Shown: piece after piece, positions 41,940 to 50,780 of the stretch
Layout of the letters: every line of letters starts with the position of its first letter
Numbering within the stretch: position 1 is the first letter of the stretch
From: Microbacterium aurantiacum
Lineage (GTDB): Bacteria; Actinomycetota; Actinomycetes; Actinomycetales; Microbacteriaceae
Reading direction: 5' to 3'
Assembly: GCF_002872075.1 (NCBI RefSeq)
Contig: NZ_PGGU01000002.1
Location: 110,854-174,853 of the forward strand
DNA length: 64,000 nt
Translations under genes and position numbers: made by a program
Notes under the pieces: model-generated
Seen by the model: the letters and a program-made list of their open reading frames with translations, nothing else
The model's database searches: none
What the model was told of the DNA's origin: nothing

Positions 41940-43463
41940 TCAGCGCGTCTCCGTCCGGATGCGGAAATCCGTGAACCGTGCGACGGGTTCCTCCAAGCCG
42001 TGCGGTCCGGCCGCGAACAGCGAGACCGCTGCCCCGAGCCAGTGCCCCTCGATGGCCCGGAAGCCGGGGTCGACGCGGGATTCGATGCCATCCGCCGTGA
42101 TCCGGACGCGCACGCGCGCCTCGTCGTCGACGTCGAGCGCAACGCTGACACGGGGAGAGGACAGCGGGATGGTCATCGCCACATGCTCATGCTGGTCGTC
42201 GTGTCGCCGCACCGCCACGATCGCCTCGGCACCGGCCGCGGTGATCCGGATGCCGGCCCAGGCGTAGGCGAGGCCGAGGACGGCGAGGCCGGCGCGCGCG
42301 CCCGGCAGCGCTCCGCCGAGGTCGACGGTGATGCTCGCGGTGCACGCCCACCCGGGCAGCGGCTGCGAGAGCACGCGCGGCAGAGTGCGCAGGTTGCCTC
42401 CGTCCGGCCCACCGCGCAGCAGCAGCCCGGGCGCCCCGTCGATCGTCGGAGCGGCGACCGCGTCGGGATCGTGGTTCGCCTCCCACTGCCATGCGGTGCT
42501 CGGCCGCCCGTTGGCGAAGTCGTCGGATCGGGCCAGACTGCGGTCGCCCTGCTGCGTTCCGAACGGTGCGGGATGCGCCAGCACAGGCTGCCCGGATCCG
42601 TCCACCCCCATGACCGGCCACCCGTCCTCGTCCCAGGCCATCGGCTGCAGATGCAGCACGCGCCCATGAACGCCGCGATCCTGGAAGTGCAGGAACCAGT
42701 CGCCGCCGACTCCGTCGTCGACCCAGGCGCCCTGGTGCGGGCCATTGACCGCAGTGTCCCCCTGCGCCAGCACGATGCGGTGCTCGTAAGGCCCGTGGGG
42801 ATGCGCGGCCCGGAATACCGTCTGCCAGCCCGTGGCGACCCCGCCGGCCGGTGCGAAGAGCCAGTACTCGCCATCGCGCTTGTAGAACTTCGGCCCCTCG
42901 AGGGTGGTGAAGCCCTCGATCGAGTCGCCGTCGATGACGTCGACCGCGGGGCCCGTCGTCCTGGTCAGCCCTTCGTCGACCGGCACCACCGTGAGCACGT
43001 TCTTGCGCCCGGAACGGGAGCGCGCCCACCCGTGCACGAGGTAGGTGCTTCCGTCGTCGTCCCAGAGCGGGCACGGGTCGATGATCCCGAGGCCCGGAAG
43101 CATCAGGCGCGGCGGCGTCCAGGGACCCGAGGGGTCCTCGGCCGAGACGACGAAGATGCCCTGATCGGGATCGGGGTACACCACGTGGAAGCGTCCGTCG
43201 TGGTGCCGGATCGACGGCGCCCACACGCCGCCCCCATGCCGCGGCAACGCGAACCACGCGGCCGGCTCGTTGCGCTCGAGCGCGTACCCGATGCGGTCCC
43301 ACACGACCAGGTCGTCGGATGCGAAGATCGGCAGCCCGGGCGCGCGATGGAAGCTCGACGCCACGAGGTAGAAGCGGTTCCCGACGCGGATGGCGTCAGG
43401 ATCCGGTACATCGGCATCAATGATCGGATTGCGATACGTGCTCGCGTCGTCGACGAGGTTCAT
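41940..43463 (-). CDS. GH43-family glycoside hydrolase
   Basis: A 507-residue cytoplasmic five-bladed propeller enzyme. The catalytic base lies in DADVPDPDAIRVGNRFYLV (Asp about 21), the pKa-modulating Asp in GLGIIDPCPLWDDDG (about 140) and the acid Glu in GFTTLEGPKFYKRDGEYWLFAP (about 200). A C-terminal concanavalin-like domain (about 320-507) is typical of beta-xylosidase/arabinofuranosidase members. The start at 43463 has AGAGGG and follows the promoter directly; the longer frame runs through the operator. It probably trims side chains such as arabinose, xylose or galactose from pectic oligomers. The exact subfamily cannot be set without alignment. Confidence 0.87.
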   Translation of the reverse strand: MNLVDDASTYRNPIIDADVPDPDAIRVGNRFYLVASSFHRAPGLPIFASDDLVVWDRIGYALERNEPAAWFALPRHGGGVWAPSIRHHDGRFHVVYPDPDQGIFVVSAEDPSGPWTPPRLMLPGLGIIDPCPLWDDDGSTYLVHGWARSRSGRKNVLTVVPVDEGLTRTTGPAVDVIDGDSIEGFTTLEGPKFYKRDGEYWLFAPAGGVATGWQTVFRAAHPHGPYEHRIVLAQGDTAVNGPHQGAWVDDGVGGDWFLHFQDRGVHGRVLHLQPMAWDEDGWPVMGVDGSGQPVLAHPAPFGTQQGDRSLARSDDFANGRPSTAWQWEANHDPDAVAAPTIDGAPGLLLRGGPDGGNLRTLPRVLSQPLPGWACTASITVDLGGALPGARAGLAVLGLAYAWAGIRITAAGAEAIVAVRRHDDQHEHVAMTIPLSSPRVSVALDVDDEARVRVRITADGIESRVDPGFRAIEGHWLGAAVSLFAAGPHGLEEPVARFTDFRIRTETR

Positions 43464-43470
43464 CCCTCTG

Positions 43471-43499
43471 AATCTAGTCGAGAAACCGGTTCCTGTCCA
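43471..43499 (-). promoter_or_regulatory. Promoter with AACCGGTT operator in its spacer
   Basis: Read leftward, TGGACA (43494-43499) and TAGATT (43471-43476) are 17 bases apart, and AACCGGTT (43484-43491) lies between them. AGAGGG and the GH43 ATG follow at once. The operator block matches the one at 32822-32833 (GAAACCGGTT then two variable bases and T). Confidence 0.7.
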
Positions 43500-43592
43500 C
43501 GAGGCCGCGGCGTTCGCCGACCGGGCTGCACGTACAGGCGGGCTCGTCACAGCCGTCGAGCGGAGCCCTGTCCAGGCGCGAGCGCCGGCGCG

Positions 43593-44330
43593 TCAGCGTC
43601 CGAGCGCGGCGACCACGGCGAGCGCCGTATCGCGGTCGGTGACCTCATAGCCGCCGACGCCGTCCGAGGCGGAGCCCATCCGCACGCCGCCCGCTTCGAC
43701 GACCGCCCGCTTCGCGGAGAAGTGCAGCGCGTCGACGCCGATGGCCGCGAGGGCCGGCGCGTTCGCGGCATCCACCCCGCTGCCGGCCATGATCTCGATC
43801 TGCCCCGCAGCCTCGGCCACGAGTGCGCGGAGCGTGTCGATGCCGTCGATCGCGGCGGATGCCCCACCCGAGGTGAGCACGCGGCGAAGCCCGAGGTCGC
43901 GCGCGGCCGCCAAGGTCGCGAGCGGGTCGGCGGTGACGTCGATGGCGCGGTGCAGGGTGACGGATGCTCCGCCCGCAGCGTCCCGCAGACGTGTCATGGC
44001 GTCGAGGTCCAGGTGCCCATCTGCGTCGAGCGCGCCGATCACGACACCGGCCGCGCCTGCGCCGACGGCCCAGCGGATGTCCCGCTCGGCGATCGCCAGT
44101 TCGTCGGCGTCGTAGTGGAAACCGCCGGCCCGCGGACGGATCAGCACGTGGACCTCTGGGCCGCCGGCTCCGGCGGCTTCGAGCGTGAGCTCGAGCGCCG
44201 CCGGGGATGGCGTGAGGCCTCCGAGGGCGAGCGCCTGAGCCAGTTCGACACGGGCAGCCCCCACATCGCGGGCGATACGCGATCCGGCGGGATCCTGCAC
44301 GGCGATTTCCAGGGTGATGTGCTGCGGCAT
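43593..44330 (-). CDS. cutC: CutC-family protein
   Basis: A 245-residue TIM-barrel protein. ITLEIAVQDPAGSRIARDVGAARVELAQALALGGLTPS near the N-terminus, VHVLIRPRAGGFHYDADEL, GVVIGALDADGHLD, VTLHRAID and the C-terminal ALHFSAKR are signature CutC segments. CutC was first linked to copper tolerance in Escherichia coli, but that role is disputed and its enzymatic function remains unsettled. It is separated from GH43 by 129 bases that hold the GH43 promoter, so it is not clearly part of that operon. It is divergent from the MarR gene. Confidence 0.9.
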   Translation of the reverse strand: MPQHITLEIAVQDPAGSRIARDVGAARVELAQALALGGLTPSPAALELTLEAAGAGGPEVHVLIRPRAGGFHYDADELAIAERDIRWAVGAGAAGVVIGALDADGHLDLDAMTRLRDAAGGASVTLHRAIDVTADPLATLAAARDLGLRRVLTSGGASAAIDGIDTLRALVAEAAGQIEIMAGSGVDAANAPALAAIGVDALHFSAKRAVVEAGGVRMGSASDGVGGYEVTDRDTALAVVAALGR

Positions 44331-44375
44331 CCTTCCATTCTGGCGCGACCGGCGGACGGCCCGCGCACGATGGAA

Positions 44376-44392
44376 TTAGATAGACTGTCTAA
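44376..44392. promoter_or_regulatory. Palindromic MarR-type operator over the marR -10
   Basis: TTAGATAGACTGTCTAA is an inverted repeat with outer TTAGA / TCTAA arms. It includes TAGACT, the likely -10 of the marR gene, whose ATG is at 44396. The 17-base size suits a MarR dimer, so autorepression of the marR-MFS operon is likely. Confidence 0.6.
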
Positions 44393-44395
44393 GTA

Positions 44396-44836
44396 ATGTC
44401 TGCGTCTGACGAATCCCTCTCCCTCACCGCCACAGAACTGCGCATGGCGACGTTCCGGCTCGCGCGACGCCTGCGCTCAGCCCGCGCCACCGATTCGATG
44501 AGCGACACCCAGCTGGCAGTGCTCGCCGGCCTGCGGATACACGGCCGGCGCACCATCTCCACGCTCGCGCTGGTCGAGCACATCACCGCTCCCTCGATGA
44601 GCAGCATGGTCAACGGCCTCGAGGAGCAGGGCTATGTCGTGCGCATCCCGGATGAGGAGGACCGCCGGCGCGTGCAGGTGGAGATCACGGATGCCGGCAT
44701 CGAGATCGTCGCCGAGACCATCCGCCGCCGTGACGAGCTGCTCGCCGCCATGCTCGGCGACGTCGACTTCACCGACGCGGAGCTGGCGACGCTCCGCGAA
44801 GCGAGCGCACTGATGCGAAGGGTGGCCGAGCGATGA
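44396..44836 (+). CDS. MarR-family transcriptional regulator
   Basis: A 146-residue winged-helix regulator. The central helix-turn-helix (RTISTLALVEHITAPSMSSMVNGLEEQGYVVR, about 50-80) and the beta-wing PDEEDRRRVQVEITDAG with the DxRxxx signature are clear. Dimerisation helices occupy both ends. It overlaps the following MFS gene by ATGA. This gene order, together with the palindrome over its own promoter, is the standard layout of a drug- or metabolite-responsive efflux system. Confidence 0.9.
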   Translation: MSASDESLSLTATELRMATFRLARRLRSARATDSMSDTQLAVLAGLRIHGRRTISTLALVEHITAPSMSSMVNGLEEQGYVVRIPDEEDRRRVQVEITDAGIEIVAETIRRRDELLAAMLGDVDFTDAELATLREASALMRRVAER

Positions 44837-46167
44837 GCACGATGTTCCGCTCCTTCTCCAACGTCAACTACCGGATCTGGTTCGCCGGCGCACTGGTCTC
44901 CAACATCGGCGGGTGGATGCAGGCCACGGCCCAGGACTGGGTCGTGCTCACCGAGCTCACCGACAACGACGCGGCTGCGATGGGCGTCACGATGGCGCTG
45001 CAGTTCGCCCCTCCCCTGGTGCTGGTCAGCCTCACCGGCTGGGTCGCTGACCGCTTCGAACGCCGCCGCATCCTGCTGGCCACCCAGAGCGCGCTGCTGC
45101 TGCTGGCCGTCGCCGCCGGAGTGCTCCTGCTCACCGGCGTGATGACACTGCCGATGATGTTCGGTCTCGCGCTCGCATTCGGAGTCGTCAATGCCTTCGA
45201 CGCCCCGGCGCGTCAGGCGTTCGTCTCCGACATGGTCTCCACCGGAGAGACGTCGAACGCTGTCGCGCTGAACTCGGCGTCGTTCAACCTGGCCCGGATG
45301 ATCGGCCCGGCCGTCGGCGGCCTGCTCATCGTCGCGATCGGCTCCGGCTGGGTCTTCGTCGTGAACGCCGCGACCTTCCTCGCGATGATGCTCGCTCTCC
45401 TGATGATGCGCGCGAACCTGCTCGCCCCGCGCATAAAGAACCGCAGCCGAGGCGGCCTGGCGGCGGGATTCCGCTACGTCTGGAGGCGCGGCGATCTGCG
45501 CGTCGTCTTCGTGATGGTGTTCCTCATCGGTGCGTTCGGCATGAACTTCCCGATCTTCGCGTCGACGATGGCACTCGAGTTCGGCAGCGGAGCCGACGGC
45601 TACGGCGTGCTCAGTTCGATCCTCGCGATCGGCGCGCTGATGGGCGCGTTGCTCGCCGCGCGCCGCGACCGCGCCAGAGTGCGGGTCGTCATCGCAGCGG
45701 CCGGAGGATTCGGCGTCTCTGCTTTCGTCTCGGCCGCCATGCCGTCCTACGCCTCGTACGCGGTCACCCTGATGTTCACCGGGTTCATGATCGTCACCCT
45801 GCTGACGACCGCGAACGGCTACGTGCAGATCACCACCGATGCAGCCCTGCGCGGCCGGGTGCTCGCGCTGTACATGGCCGTGATCATGGGATCGACGCCG
45901 GTCGGCGCCCCGATCGCCGGCTGGGTGGCCGATGCCTTCGGCCCCCGAGCGGCGATCATGCTCGGCGGCACCGCCGGCTTCGTCGCCTGCCTGATCGGTG
46001 CGTTGTGGGTGCTGTCGTCCGGGCGACTGCACCGCCGGGAGGAGAGCCGTTTCCTGCTCACCCTCGATGAGACGCGCCCTCTGAGCATCGTCGACGAGGT
46101 CGACCCGGTCGAGTTCAGCGACACCGCCGCGCAGACGACGCCGATCCGGACGCCGCGCAAGGACTGA
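44833..46167 (+). CDS. MFS transporter, probable efflux pump
   Basis: A 444-residue major facilitator with about 11-12 predicted spans. It starts FRSFSNVNYRIWFAGALVSNIGGWMQATAQDWVV, typical of the MFS_3/enterobactin-exporter-like group, and has the loop 2-3 motif GWVADRFERRRILL. The second half repeats the pattern, with GALMGALLAARRDRARVR and GAPIAGWVADAFGPRAA. Its four-base overlap with marR suggests export of a compound sensed by MarR. The substrate cannot be predicted. The last 60 residues are a cytoplasmic acidic tail. Confidence 0.88.
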   Translation: MSTMFRSFSNVNYRIWFAGALVSNIGGWMQATAQDWVVLTELTDNDAAAMGVTMALQFAPPLVLVSLTGWVADRFERRRILLATQSALLLLAVAAGVLLLTGVMTLPMMFGLALAFGVVNAFDAPARQAFVSDMVSTGETSNAVALNSASFNLARMIGPAVGGLLIVAIGSGWVFVVNAATFLAMMLALLMMRANLLAPRIKNRSRGGLAAGFRYVWRRGDLRVVFVMVFLIGAFGMNFPIFASTMALEFGSGADGYGVLSSILAIGALMGALLAARRDRARVRVVIAAAGGFGVSAFVSAAMPSYASYAVTLMFTGFMIVTLLTTANGYVQITTDAALRGRVLALYMAVIMGSTPVGAPIAGWVADAFGPRAAIMLGGTAGFVACLIGALWVLSSGRLHRREESRFLLTLDETRPLSIVDEVDPVEFSDTAAQTTPIRTPRKD

Positions 46168-46207
46168 GCGAACCGGCCGGATTCCTCTCCCCCGCTTCCG
46201 CAACCCC

Positions 46208-46236
46208 CTGACACGACGCTCTATCCGGCGGATACC
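46208..46236 (+). promoter_or_regulatory. Leaderless promoter of the BCCT transporter gene
   Basis: CTGACA (46208-46213) and GATACC (46231-46236) are 17 bases apart, and the ATG follows eight bases later without a ribosome site. This fits a leaderless transcript. Confidence 0.45.
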
Positions 46237-46244
46237 GTGGACGG

Positions 46245-48134
46245 ATGAGCGGACCGGAGAACAACGCCCAGAATCAGGATGCCTCCCCGGCGGCGCCGAA
46301 CACCGAGGCGCCGCGACGATCGCTTCCGCCCGTGCAGCGGTGGGTGTTCTGGCCGGCGTCGGCGATCATCGCCGCGTTCGTGGCCTTCACCCTCGCGGCG
46401 CCGCAACTCGCCGAGGCGCTGTTCTCGACCGTCCAGACGACGATCGTCAACGCCTTCAACTGGTACTACGTGCTCATCGCGGCCGTCTTCGTGGCGTTCA
46501 GCCTGTTCCTCGGATTCAGCCGGTTCGGCGATATCCGGCTGGGCCGCGACGACGACGAGCCCGAGTTCTCCGTGATGTCGTGGTTCTCGCTCCTGTTCGC
46601 CGCCGGCATGGGCATCGGCCTGGTCTTCTACGGGGTCGCCGAGCCGTTGACGCACTTCGTCACCCCACGTCCCGGCGTCTCCGGCACCCCCGAACAGCTC
46701 GCGCAGCAGGCCCTCAGCCAGACCTACCTGCACTGGGGCATCCACGCCTGGTCGATCTATGTGGTGATCGGCCTGGCCCTCGCGTATGCGATCCACCGAC
46801 GGCGCCGGCCGATCTCGATCCGCTGGACCCTCGAGCCGCTGCTCGGGAAGCGCGTCGAGGGCGGTTGGGGTCATGCGATCGACGTCATCGCCCTCGTCGG
46901 CACGCTCTTCGGTGTCGCCACGTCGCTCGGTCTGGGCGTCCTTCAGATCAGCGCCGGTCTCGCGTCGGCCGGCATCGCGGAGCCGGACGAGACGACGCAG
47001 GTGATCATCATCCTGATCATCTCCGTCTTCGTGCTCCTGTCCGTGCTCTCGGGCGTCACGAAGGGCATGAAGTGGCTGTCGAACCTCAACTTGATGATGG
47101 CCGGGCTGCTGGTCATCTATCTGCTGGTCGCGGGCCCGAGCGAATTCCTCCTGCGGGATTTCGTGCAGTCGATCGGGAACTACATCCAGAACTTCGTCGG
47201 GCTCTCCTTCAACGTCAGTGCGTTCCAGGGCGACGCCGGTGAGGCCTGGCAGGCGCAGTGGACCTCGTTCTACTGGGGCTGGTGGATCTCGTGGGCACCG
47301 TTCGTCGGCATCTTCATCGCCCGCATCTCGAAGGGGCGCACGGTCCGCGAGTTCGTCGCCGGGGTCATCCTGGTGCCGACGCTGCTCGGCATCCTGTGGT
47401 TCTCGGTGCTCGGCGGGTCAGCGCTGGCGATCGAGCTGGATGCTCCTGGGACCCTGACGACGGACGGGAAGGTCGATCTGCAGGGAGCGCTGTTCGCCCT
47501 GCTGCAGCATGTTCCCGGCACGACGATCGTGAGCGTCGGTGCGCTCTTGCTGATCGCGATCTTCTTCATCACCTCGGCCGATTCCGGCGCGCTCGTCATG
47601 GGGATGATCGCCACCGGCGGCCAGCAGAACCCGAAGCGCTGGATCCGCGCGTTCTTCGTGCTGGTGACAGCGGCACTCGCGATCGCTCTGCTCCTGGCCG
47701 GCGGTCTCACCGCGCTGCAGACGGCAGCCATCACCATCGCCCTGCCGTTCAGCGTCGTGCTGCTGCTCATCTGCTGGGCGACGATGCTGGCGTTCATCCG
47801 CGAGCGCCGGGCCTACGCGCGCGCCGAACGGGCCCAGCTCATCGACCGGATCGGCGACTACTACGGTCTGGAGGTGGAGTCGCACGACGAGCGCGGGATC
47901 CTCGGCGCTCAGCCGCGGTGGATGCGCAACCTCCAGCGGAGACTCCGGATGCCGGTGGCGCCCGCGAACCCGCACCGGGTCGCTCCGTGGTTGCTGTCCG
48001 GGGAGAACAGATCGGATGCCGGACCTGCGACGGTCGACGTCGACGAGCTGGTCTCCTCCGACGAACTGTCCTCACTCGACGACCCGGATGTTCCGGAGCA
48101 CGGCGAGGACGAGCCGCCCGGAACGCCGCGATGA
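46245..48134 (+). CDS. BCCT-family transporter (choline/glycine betaine/carnitine type)
   Basis: A 629-residue secondary transporter with 12 predicted spans. The BCCT signature WTSFYWGWWISWAPFVGIFIARISKGRTVREF (about residues 341-372) holds the tryptophan-rich substrate region. GMGIGLVFYGVAEPLTHF near residue 125 is the GMGxG-type motif of span 3. It would import a betaine-type osmolyte using sodium or protons. The C-terminal 110 residues after the last span are long, hydrophilic and end in an acidic tail (DELVSSDELSSLDDPDVPEHGEDE), like the osmosensory domains of BetP-type proteins. It is probably monocistronic, with the small acidic ORF just downstream. Confidence 0.9.
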   Translation: MSGPENNAQNQDASPAAPNTEAPRRSLPPVQRWVFWPASAIIAAFVAFTLAAPQLAEALFSTVQTTIVNAFNWYYVLIAAVFVAFSLFLGFSRFGDIRLGRDDDEPEFSVMSWFSLLFAAGMGIGLVFYGVAEPLTHFVTPRPGVSGTPEQLAQQALSQTYLHWGIHAWSIYVVIGLALAYAIHRRRRPISIRWTLEPLLGKRVEGGWGHAIDVIALVGTLFGVATSLGLGVLQISAGLASAGIAEPDETTQVIIILIISVFVLLSVLSGVTKGMKWLSNLNLMMAGLLVIYLLVAGPSEFLLRDFVQSIGNYIQNFVGLSFNVSAFQGDAGEAWQAQWTSFYWGWWISWAPFVGIFIARISKGRTVREFVAGVILVPTLLGILWFSVLGGSALAIELDAPGTLTTDGKVDLQGALFALLQHVPGTTIVSVGALLLIAIFFITSADSGALVMGMIATGGQQNPKRWIRAFFVLVTAALAIALLLAGGLTALQTAAITIALPFSVVLLLICWATMLAFIRERRAYARAERAQLIDRIGDYYGLEVESHDERGILGAQPRWMRNLQRRLRMPVAPANPHRVAPWLLSGENRSDAGPATVDVDELVSSDELSSLDDPDVPEHGEDEPPGTPR

Positions 48135-48193
48135 GGATCCTGAGGATGTCAATCCCCTCTTCTGCTCGCGCCGCGTGGACCTACGCTCACGGC

Positions 48194-48457
48194 ATGACCG
48201 AGAACATGGAACGCACGCCGCACCCCGAGGACCCGGCCGAAGGCGCCACCGGCGTCGACGGACCCGAGCACAACACCGCCCCGGACGGATATTCACCGGA
48301 AGAGGGCCTCGATGACGAAAGCCACCAAGAGACGCCGGGCGGTGACTCCAGGTCCGCGCTGGGCGGCGATCAGGGCACCGAGGATCAGCTGGACGCCGAC
48401 AATCCGACGGAGCGCGACACTCTGAAGACGCTGGACCCTGACGACTCGCCGGCCTGA
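48194..48457 (+). CDS. Small acidic, probably disordered protein
   Basis: An 87-residue protein with very high Asp/Glu/Gly/Pro content and no hydrophobic core (for example HPEDPAEGATGVDGPEHNTA and TEDQLDADNPTERDTLKTLD). TACGCT lies seven bases before the ATG, suggesting a leaderless gene. An in-frame ATG at 48131 would overlap the BCCT stop as ATGA, but would add a basic 21-residue segment unlike the rest. I do not recognise a family. Small acidic proteins of this kind are common in actinobacteria, and function is unknown. Confidence 0.6.
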   Translation: MTENMERTPHPEDPAEGATGVDGPEHNTAPDGYSPEEGLDDESHQETPGGDSRSALGGDQGTEDQLDADNPTERDTLKTLDPDDSPA

Positions 48458-48481
48458 ACGTCAACCTCGGCGCGGTGCCCC

Positions 48482-49681
48482 CTACGCCTCGAGCACGATC
48501 CGCAGCTGCTCGACAGCCCAGTCGAGCTCAGTGGCGCGGACGACGATGGGCGGCGCGATCCGGATCGTCTGCCCGTGCGTGTCCTTGACGAGCACGCCGC
48601 GATCGAGCAGCCTTTCGGCGATCTGCCGTCCTGTTCCCTGGGCCGGGTCGATGTCGACACCCGCCCAGAGACCGGCGATCCGCACCTCGGTGATGCCGTG
48701 GCCGATCAGCGGCTCGAGAGCGGCGGCGAGGTGCTCGCCGAGCGCGCGGGCGCGCTCCTGGAACTCACCCGACTCCAGCATCTCGACGACGCGCAGGCCG
48801 ACGGCGGCAGCCAGCGGATTCCCGCCGAACGTCGAACCGTGCTCACCCGGCCGGATGACGCCCAGCACATCACGGTCGCCGACGACGGCGGAGACCGGGA
48901 GGATGCCGCCGCCGAGGGCCTTGCCCAGCAGATACAGATCGGGCACGACACCCTCGCGGTCGCAGGCGAAGGTCTCGCCGACGCGGCCGAGTCCGGACTG
49001 GATCTCGTCTGCGATGAACAGCACGTTCCGTTCGTCGCAGATCTCGCGGATCCGGCGGAGATAGCCCTCCGGCGGGATCACGACGCCGCCCTCGCCCTGG
49101 ATGGGCTCGATCAGCACCGCAGCGGTGTCCTCCGTGATGGCGCCGGCGATGGCATCCGCATCCCCGTACGGCACGAGGTCGAAGCCGGGTGTGTACGGGC
49201 CGAAGTCGTCGCGGGCCTGCTCATCGTCGCTGAAGCTGACGATCGTCGTGGTGCGACCGTGGAAATTGCCGGCGGCGACGATGATGCGGGCCTTGCCGGA
49301 CGCGATGCCCTTCACTCGGTAACCCCAGGCGCGCGCGACCTTGATGCCGGTCTCGACCGCCTCGGCTCCGGTGTTCATCGGTAGCACGAGCTCCTTGCCG
49401 CAGAGCGCGGCCAGGGCTGCGGCGAACGGCTCGAGCCGGTCGCTCATGAAGGCACGGCTGGTGAGCGTGACCCGCCCGAGCTGCTCGGTGAGGGCGGCGA
49501 CGAGGGCCGGATGCCGGTGCCCGAAGTTGACTGCCGAGTAGGCGGCGAGAAGGTCGAGGTAGCGCTTGCCCTCGACATCCGTCACCCAGGCGCCCTCACC
49601 GCGAGCGATGGTGACGGGAAGCGGGTGGTAGTTCTCGGCGACGTGCGGTTCGACCGACGTGTCGGCAGCAACCCCCGTCAT
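48482..49681 (-). CDS. rocD: Ornithine delta-aminotransferase
   Basis: A 399-residue class III PLP enzyme. ENYHPLPVTIARGEGAWVTDVEGKRYLDLLAAYSAVNFGHRHP at the N-terminus is characteristic of ornithine aminotransferase. MNTGAEAVETGIKVARAWGY binds the cofactor phosphate, LFIADEIQSGLGRVG holds the pyridine-contacting Asp, and LLGKALGGGILPVSAVVG carries the Schiff-base Lys (about residue 255). It converts ornithine and 2-oxoglutarate to glutamate semialdehyde and glutamate. The start at 49681 overlaps the upstream DDAH-type gene by ATGA. The P5C produced can be oxidised by PutA, encoded 3 kb away. Confidence 0.92.
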   Translation of the reverse strand: MTGVAADTSVEPHVAENYHPLPVTIARGEGAWVTDVEGKRYLDLLAAYSAVNFGHRHPALVAALTEQLGRVTLTSRAFMSDRLEPFAAALAALCGKELVLPMNTGAEAVETGIKVARAWGYRVKGIASGKARIIVAAGNFHGRTTTIVSFSDDEQARDDFGPYTPGFDLVPYGDADAIAGAITEDTAAVLIEPIQGEGGVVIPPEGYLRRIREICDERNVLFIADEIQSGLGRVGETFACDREGVVPDLYLLGKALGGGILPVSAVVGDRDVLGVIRPGEHGSTFGGNPLAAAVGLRVVEMLESGEFQERARALGEHLAAALEPLIGHGITEVRIAGLWAGVDIDPAQGTGRQIAERLLDRGVLVKDTHGQTIRIAPPIVVRATELDWAVEQLRIVLEA

Positions 49682-50556
49682 TTTGCACCGCGCAGCTCGA
49701 GGGTGCAGCACTTGATGCCGCCGCCGCCGAGCAGCAGCTCGGAGAGGTCGACCTTGAGCGGGTTGTAGCCGCGCTCACGCAGCTGCGCCTCGAATCCTGT
49801 GGCGCGCGGCGAGATGATGACGTTGTAGCCGTCGCTGGCGGAGTTGAGACCGAACACGGAGCCGTCCTCATCCGAGACGAGGATCGCTTCCGGGAAGCGC
49901 TCCTCGAGGATGGCGCGGCTGGCGTCGTCGAAGGCGCCGGGCAGGTAGGCGATGTTGGCGCGCTCGGGTCCGCCGTTCTCGACGCCCTGCACCGGGTCGA
50001 GCACCGTGAGGGCGGTGTCGAGGTGGTAGAAGCGCGGGTCGACGAGGTTGAGCGACACGACCTCGCGGCCGAACACCTCGCCCACCTCGCGGTGGCTGTC
50101 GCCGGTGGAGCGGAAGCCGGTACCGGCGAGGATCACGTCACCGACGAGCAGGAAGTCGCCCTCGCCCTCGTTGACCTCCTCGGGGATGACGGTGTCGTAG
50201 CCGGCTCCACGGAACCAGTCGGCGAAGGCCGGGGCCTCGCCCGCGCGCTCCTCGAAACGGAACTTCGGCACGTAGGCGCGGCCGTCGATGAGGAACCCGC
50301 CGTTGGCCGTGTAGACCATGTCGGGGTAGCCCGCGAGCGGCTCGATGAGGTCGATCTCGTGACCCAGCTCGAGGTAGAGGTCGTGCAGCTGCTGCCACTG
50401 CGCGACCGCCTTGGCGGTGTCGGTCGGCTTGGCCGGCTCCATCCACGGGTTGATCGTGTAGCTCACGGTGAAGTGCTCGGGCTTGCACATCAGGTAGCGG
50501 CGATGGTGCGCCGTGCGGGTACGGGCGGTCGTCACGGTGGTCTCGGGCGTCGACAT
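49678..50556 (-). CDS. Dimethylarginine dimethylaminohydrolase-type amidinohydrolase
   Basis: A 292-residue member of the guanidino-group-modifying superfamily (beta/alpha propeller). MCKPEHFTVSYTINPWM at the N-terminus, DMVYTANGGFLIDGRAYV, EGEGDFLLVGDVILAG, FYHLDTALTVLD with the catalytic His (about 180) and the terminal GGGGIKCCTLELRG with the nucleophilic Cys are all typical. It would hydrolyse N-methylated arginine to citrulline and methylamine, or act on arginine itself or a related compound. The actinobacterial pairing with rocD suggests an arginine/ornithine catabolic role. AAGGAG precedes the ATG. Confidence 0.85.
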   Translation of the reverse strand: MSTPETTVTTARTRTAHHRRYLMCKPEHFTVSYTINPWMEPAKPTDTAKAVAQWQQLHDLYLELGHEIDLIEPLAGYPDMVYTANGGFLIDGRAYVPKFRFEERAGEAPAFADWFRGAGYDTVIPEEVNEGEGDFLLVGDVILAGTGFRSTGDSHREVGEVFGREVVSLNLVDPRFYHLDTALTVLDPVQGVENGGPERANIAYLPGAFDDASRAILEERFPEAILVSDEDGSVFGLNSASDGYNVIISPRATGFEAQLRERGYNPLKVDLSELLLGGGGIKCCTLELRGAK

Positions 50557-50720
50557 GATGCTCCTTGAGAAACAGGTGCGGCGGACGCTGTCCAGGGGCC
50601 CGGCGGTTCTTCGCTCGCTACGCACTGAGGCGATGAGGAGGACGCGACCCGGGCACGCCGATCTCCATTGTCTCATCCGTCGGCTGTGCGCCGCCAGGGC
50701 GGGACCTTCCACGGTCAGAC

Positions 50721-50765
50721 AGCGCAAACGGCTGCATCTCCGCCGGATATCGAGCCGTTTGCGCT
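50721..50765. repeat. AGCGCAAACGGCT palindrome, copy 1
   Basis: Perfect 13-base arms AGCGCAAACGGCT (50721-50733) and AGCCGTTTGCGCT (50753-50765) flank a 19-base spacer. It lies 15 bases beyond the stop of the oxidoreductase gene and shares its arms, and the ATCGAGCCGTTTGCGCTCT right side, with the larger copy at 52548-52610. No U-run follows on either strand. Confidence 0.85.
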
Positions 50766-50780
50766 CTGCGAACCCGGGCG

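Noticed and set aside
42000..44396. 798-codon plus-strand open frame across GH43 and cutC
   Set aside because: It covers two well-supported genes on the other strand and shows the composition of a mirror frame, with no recognisable domain.
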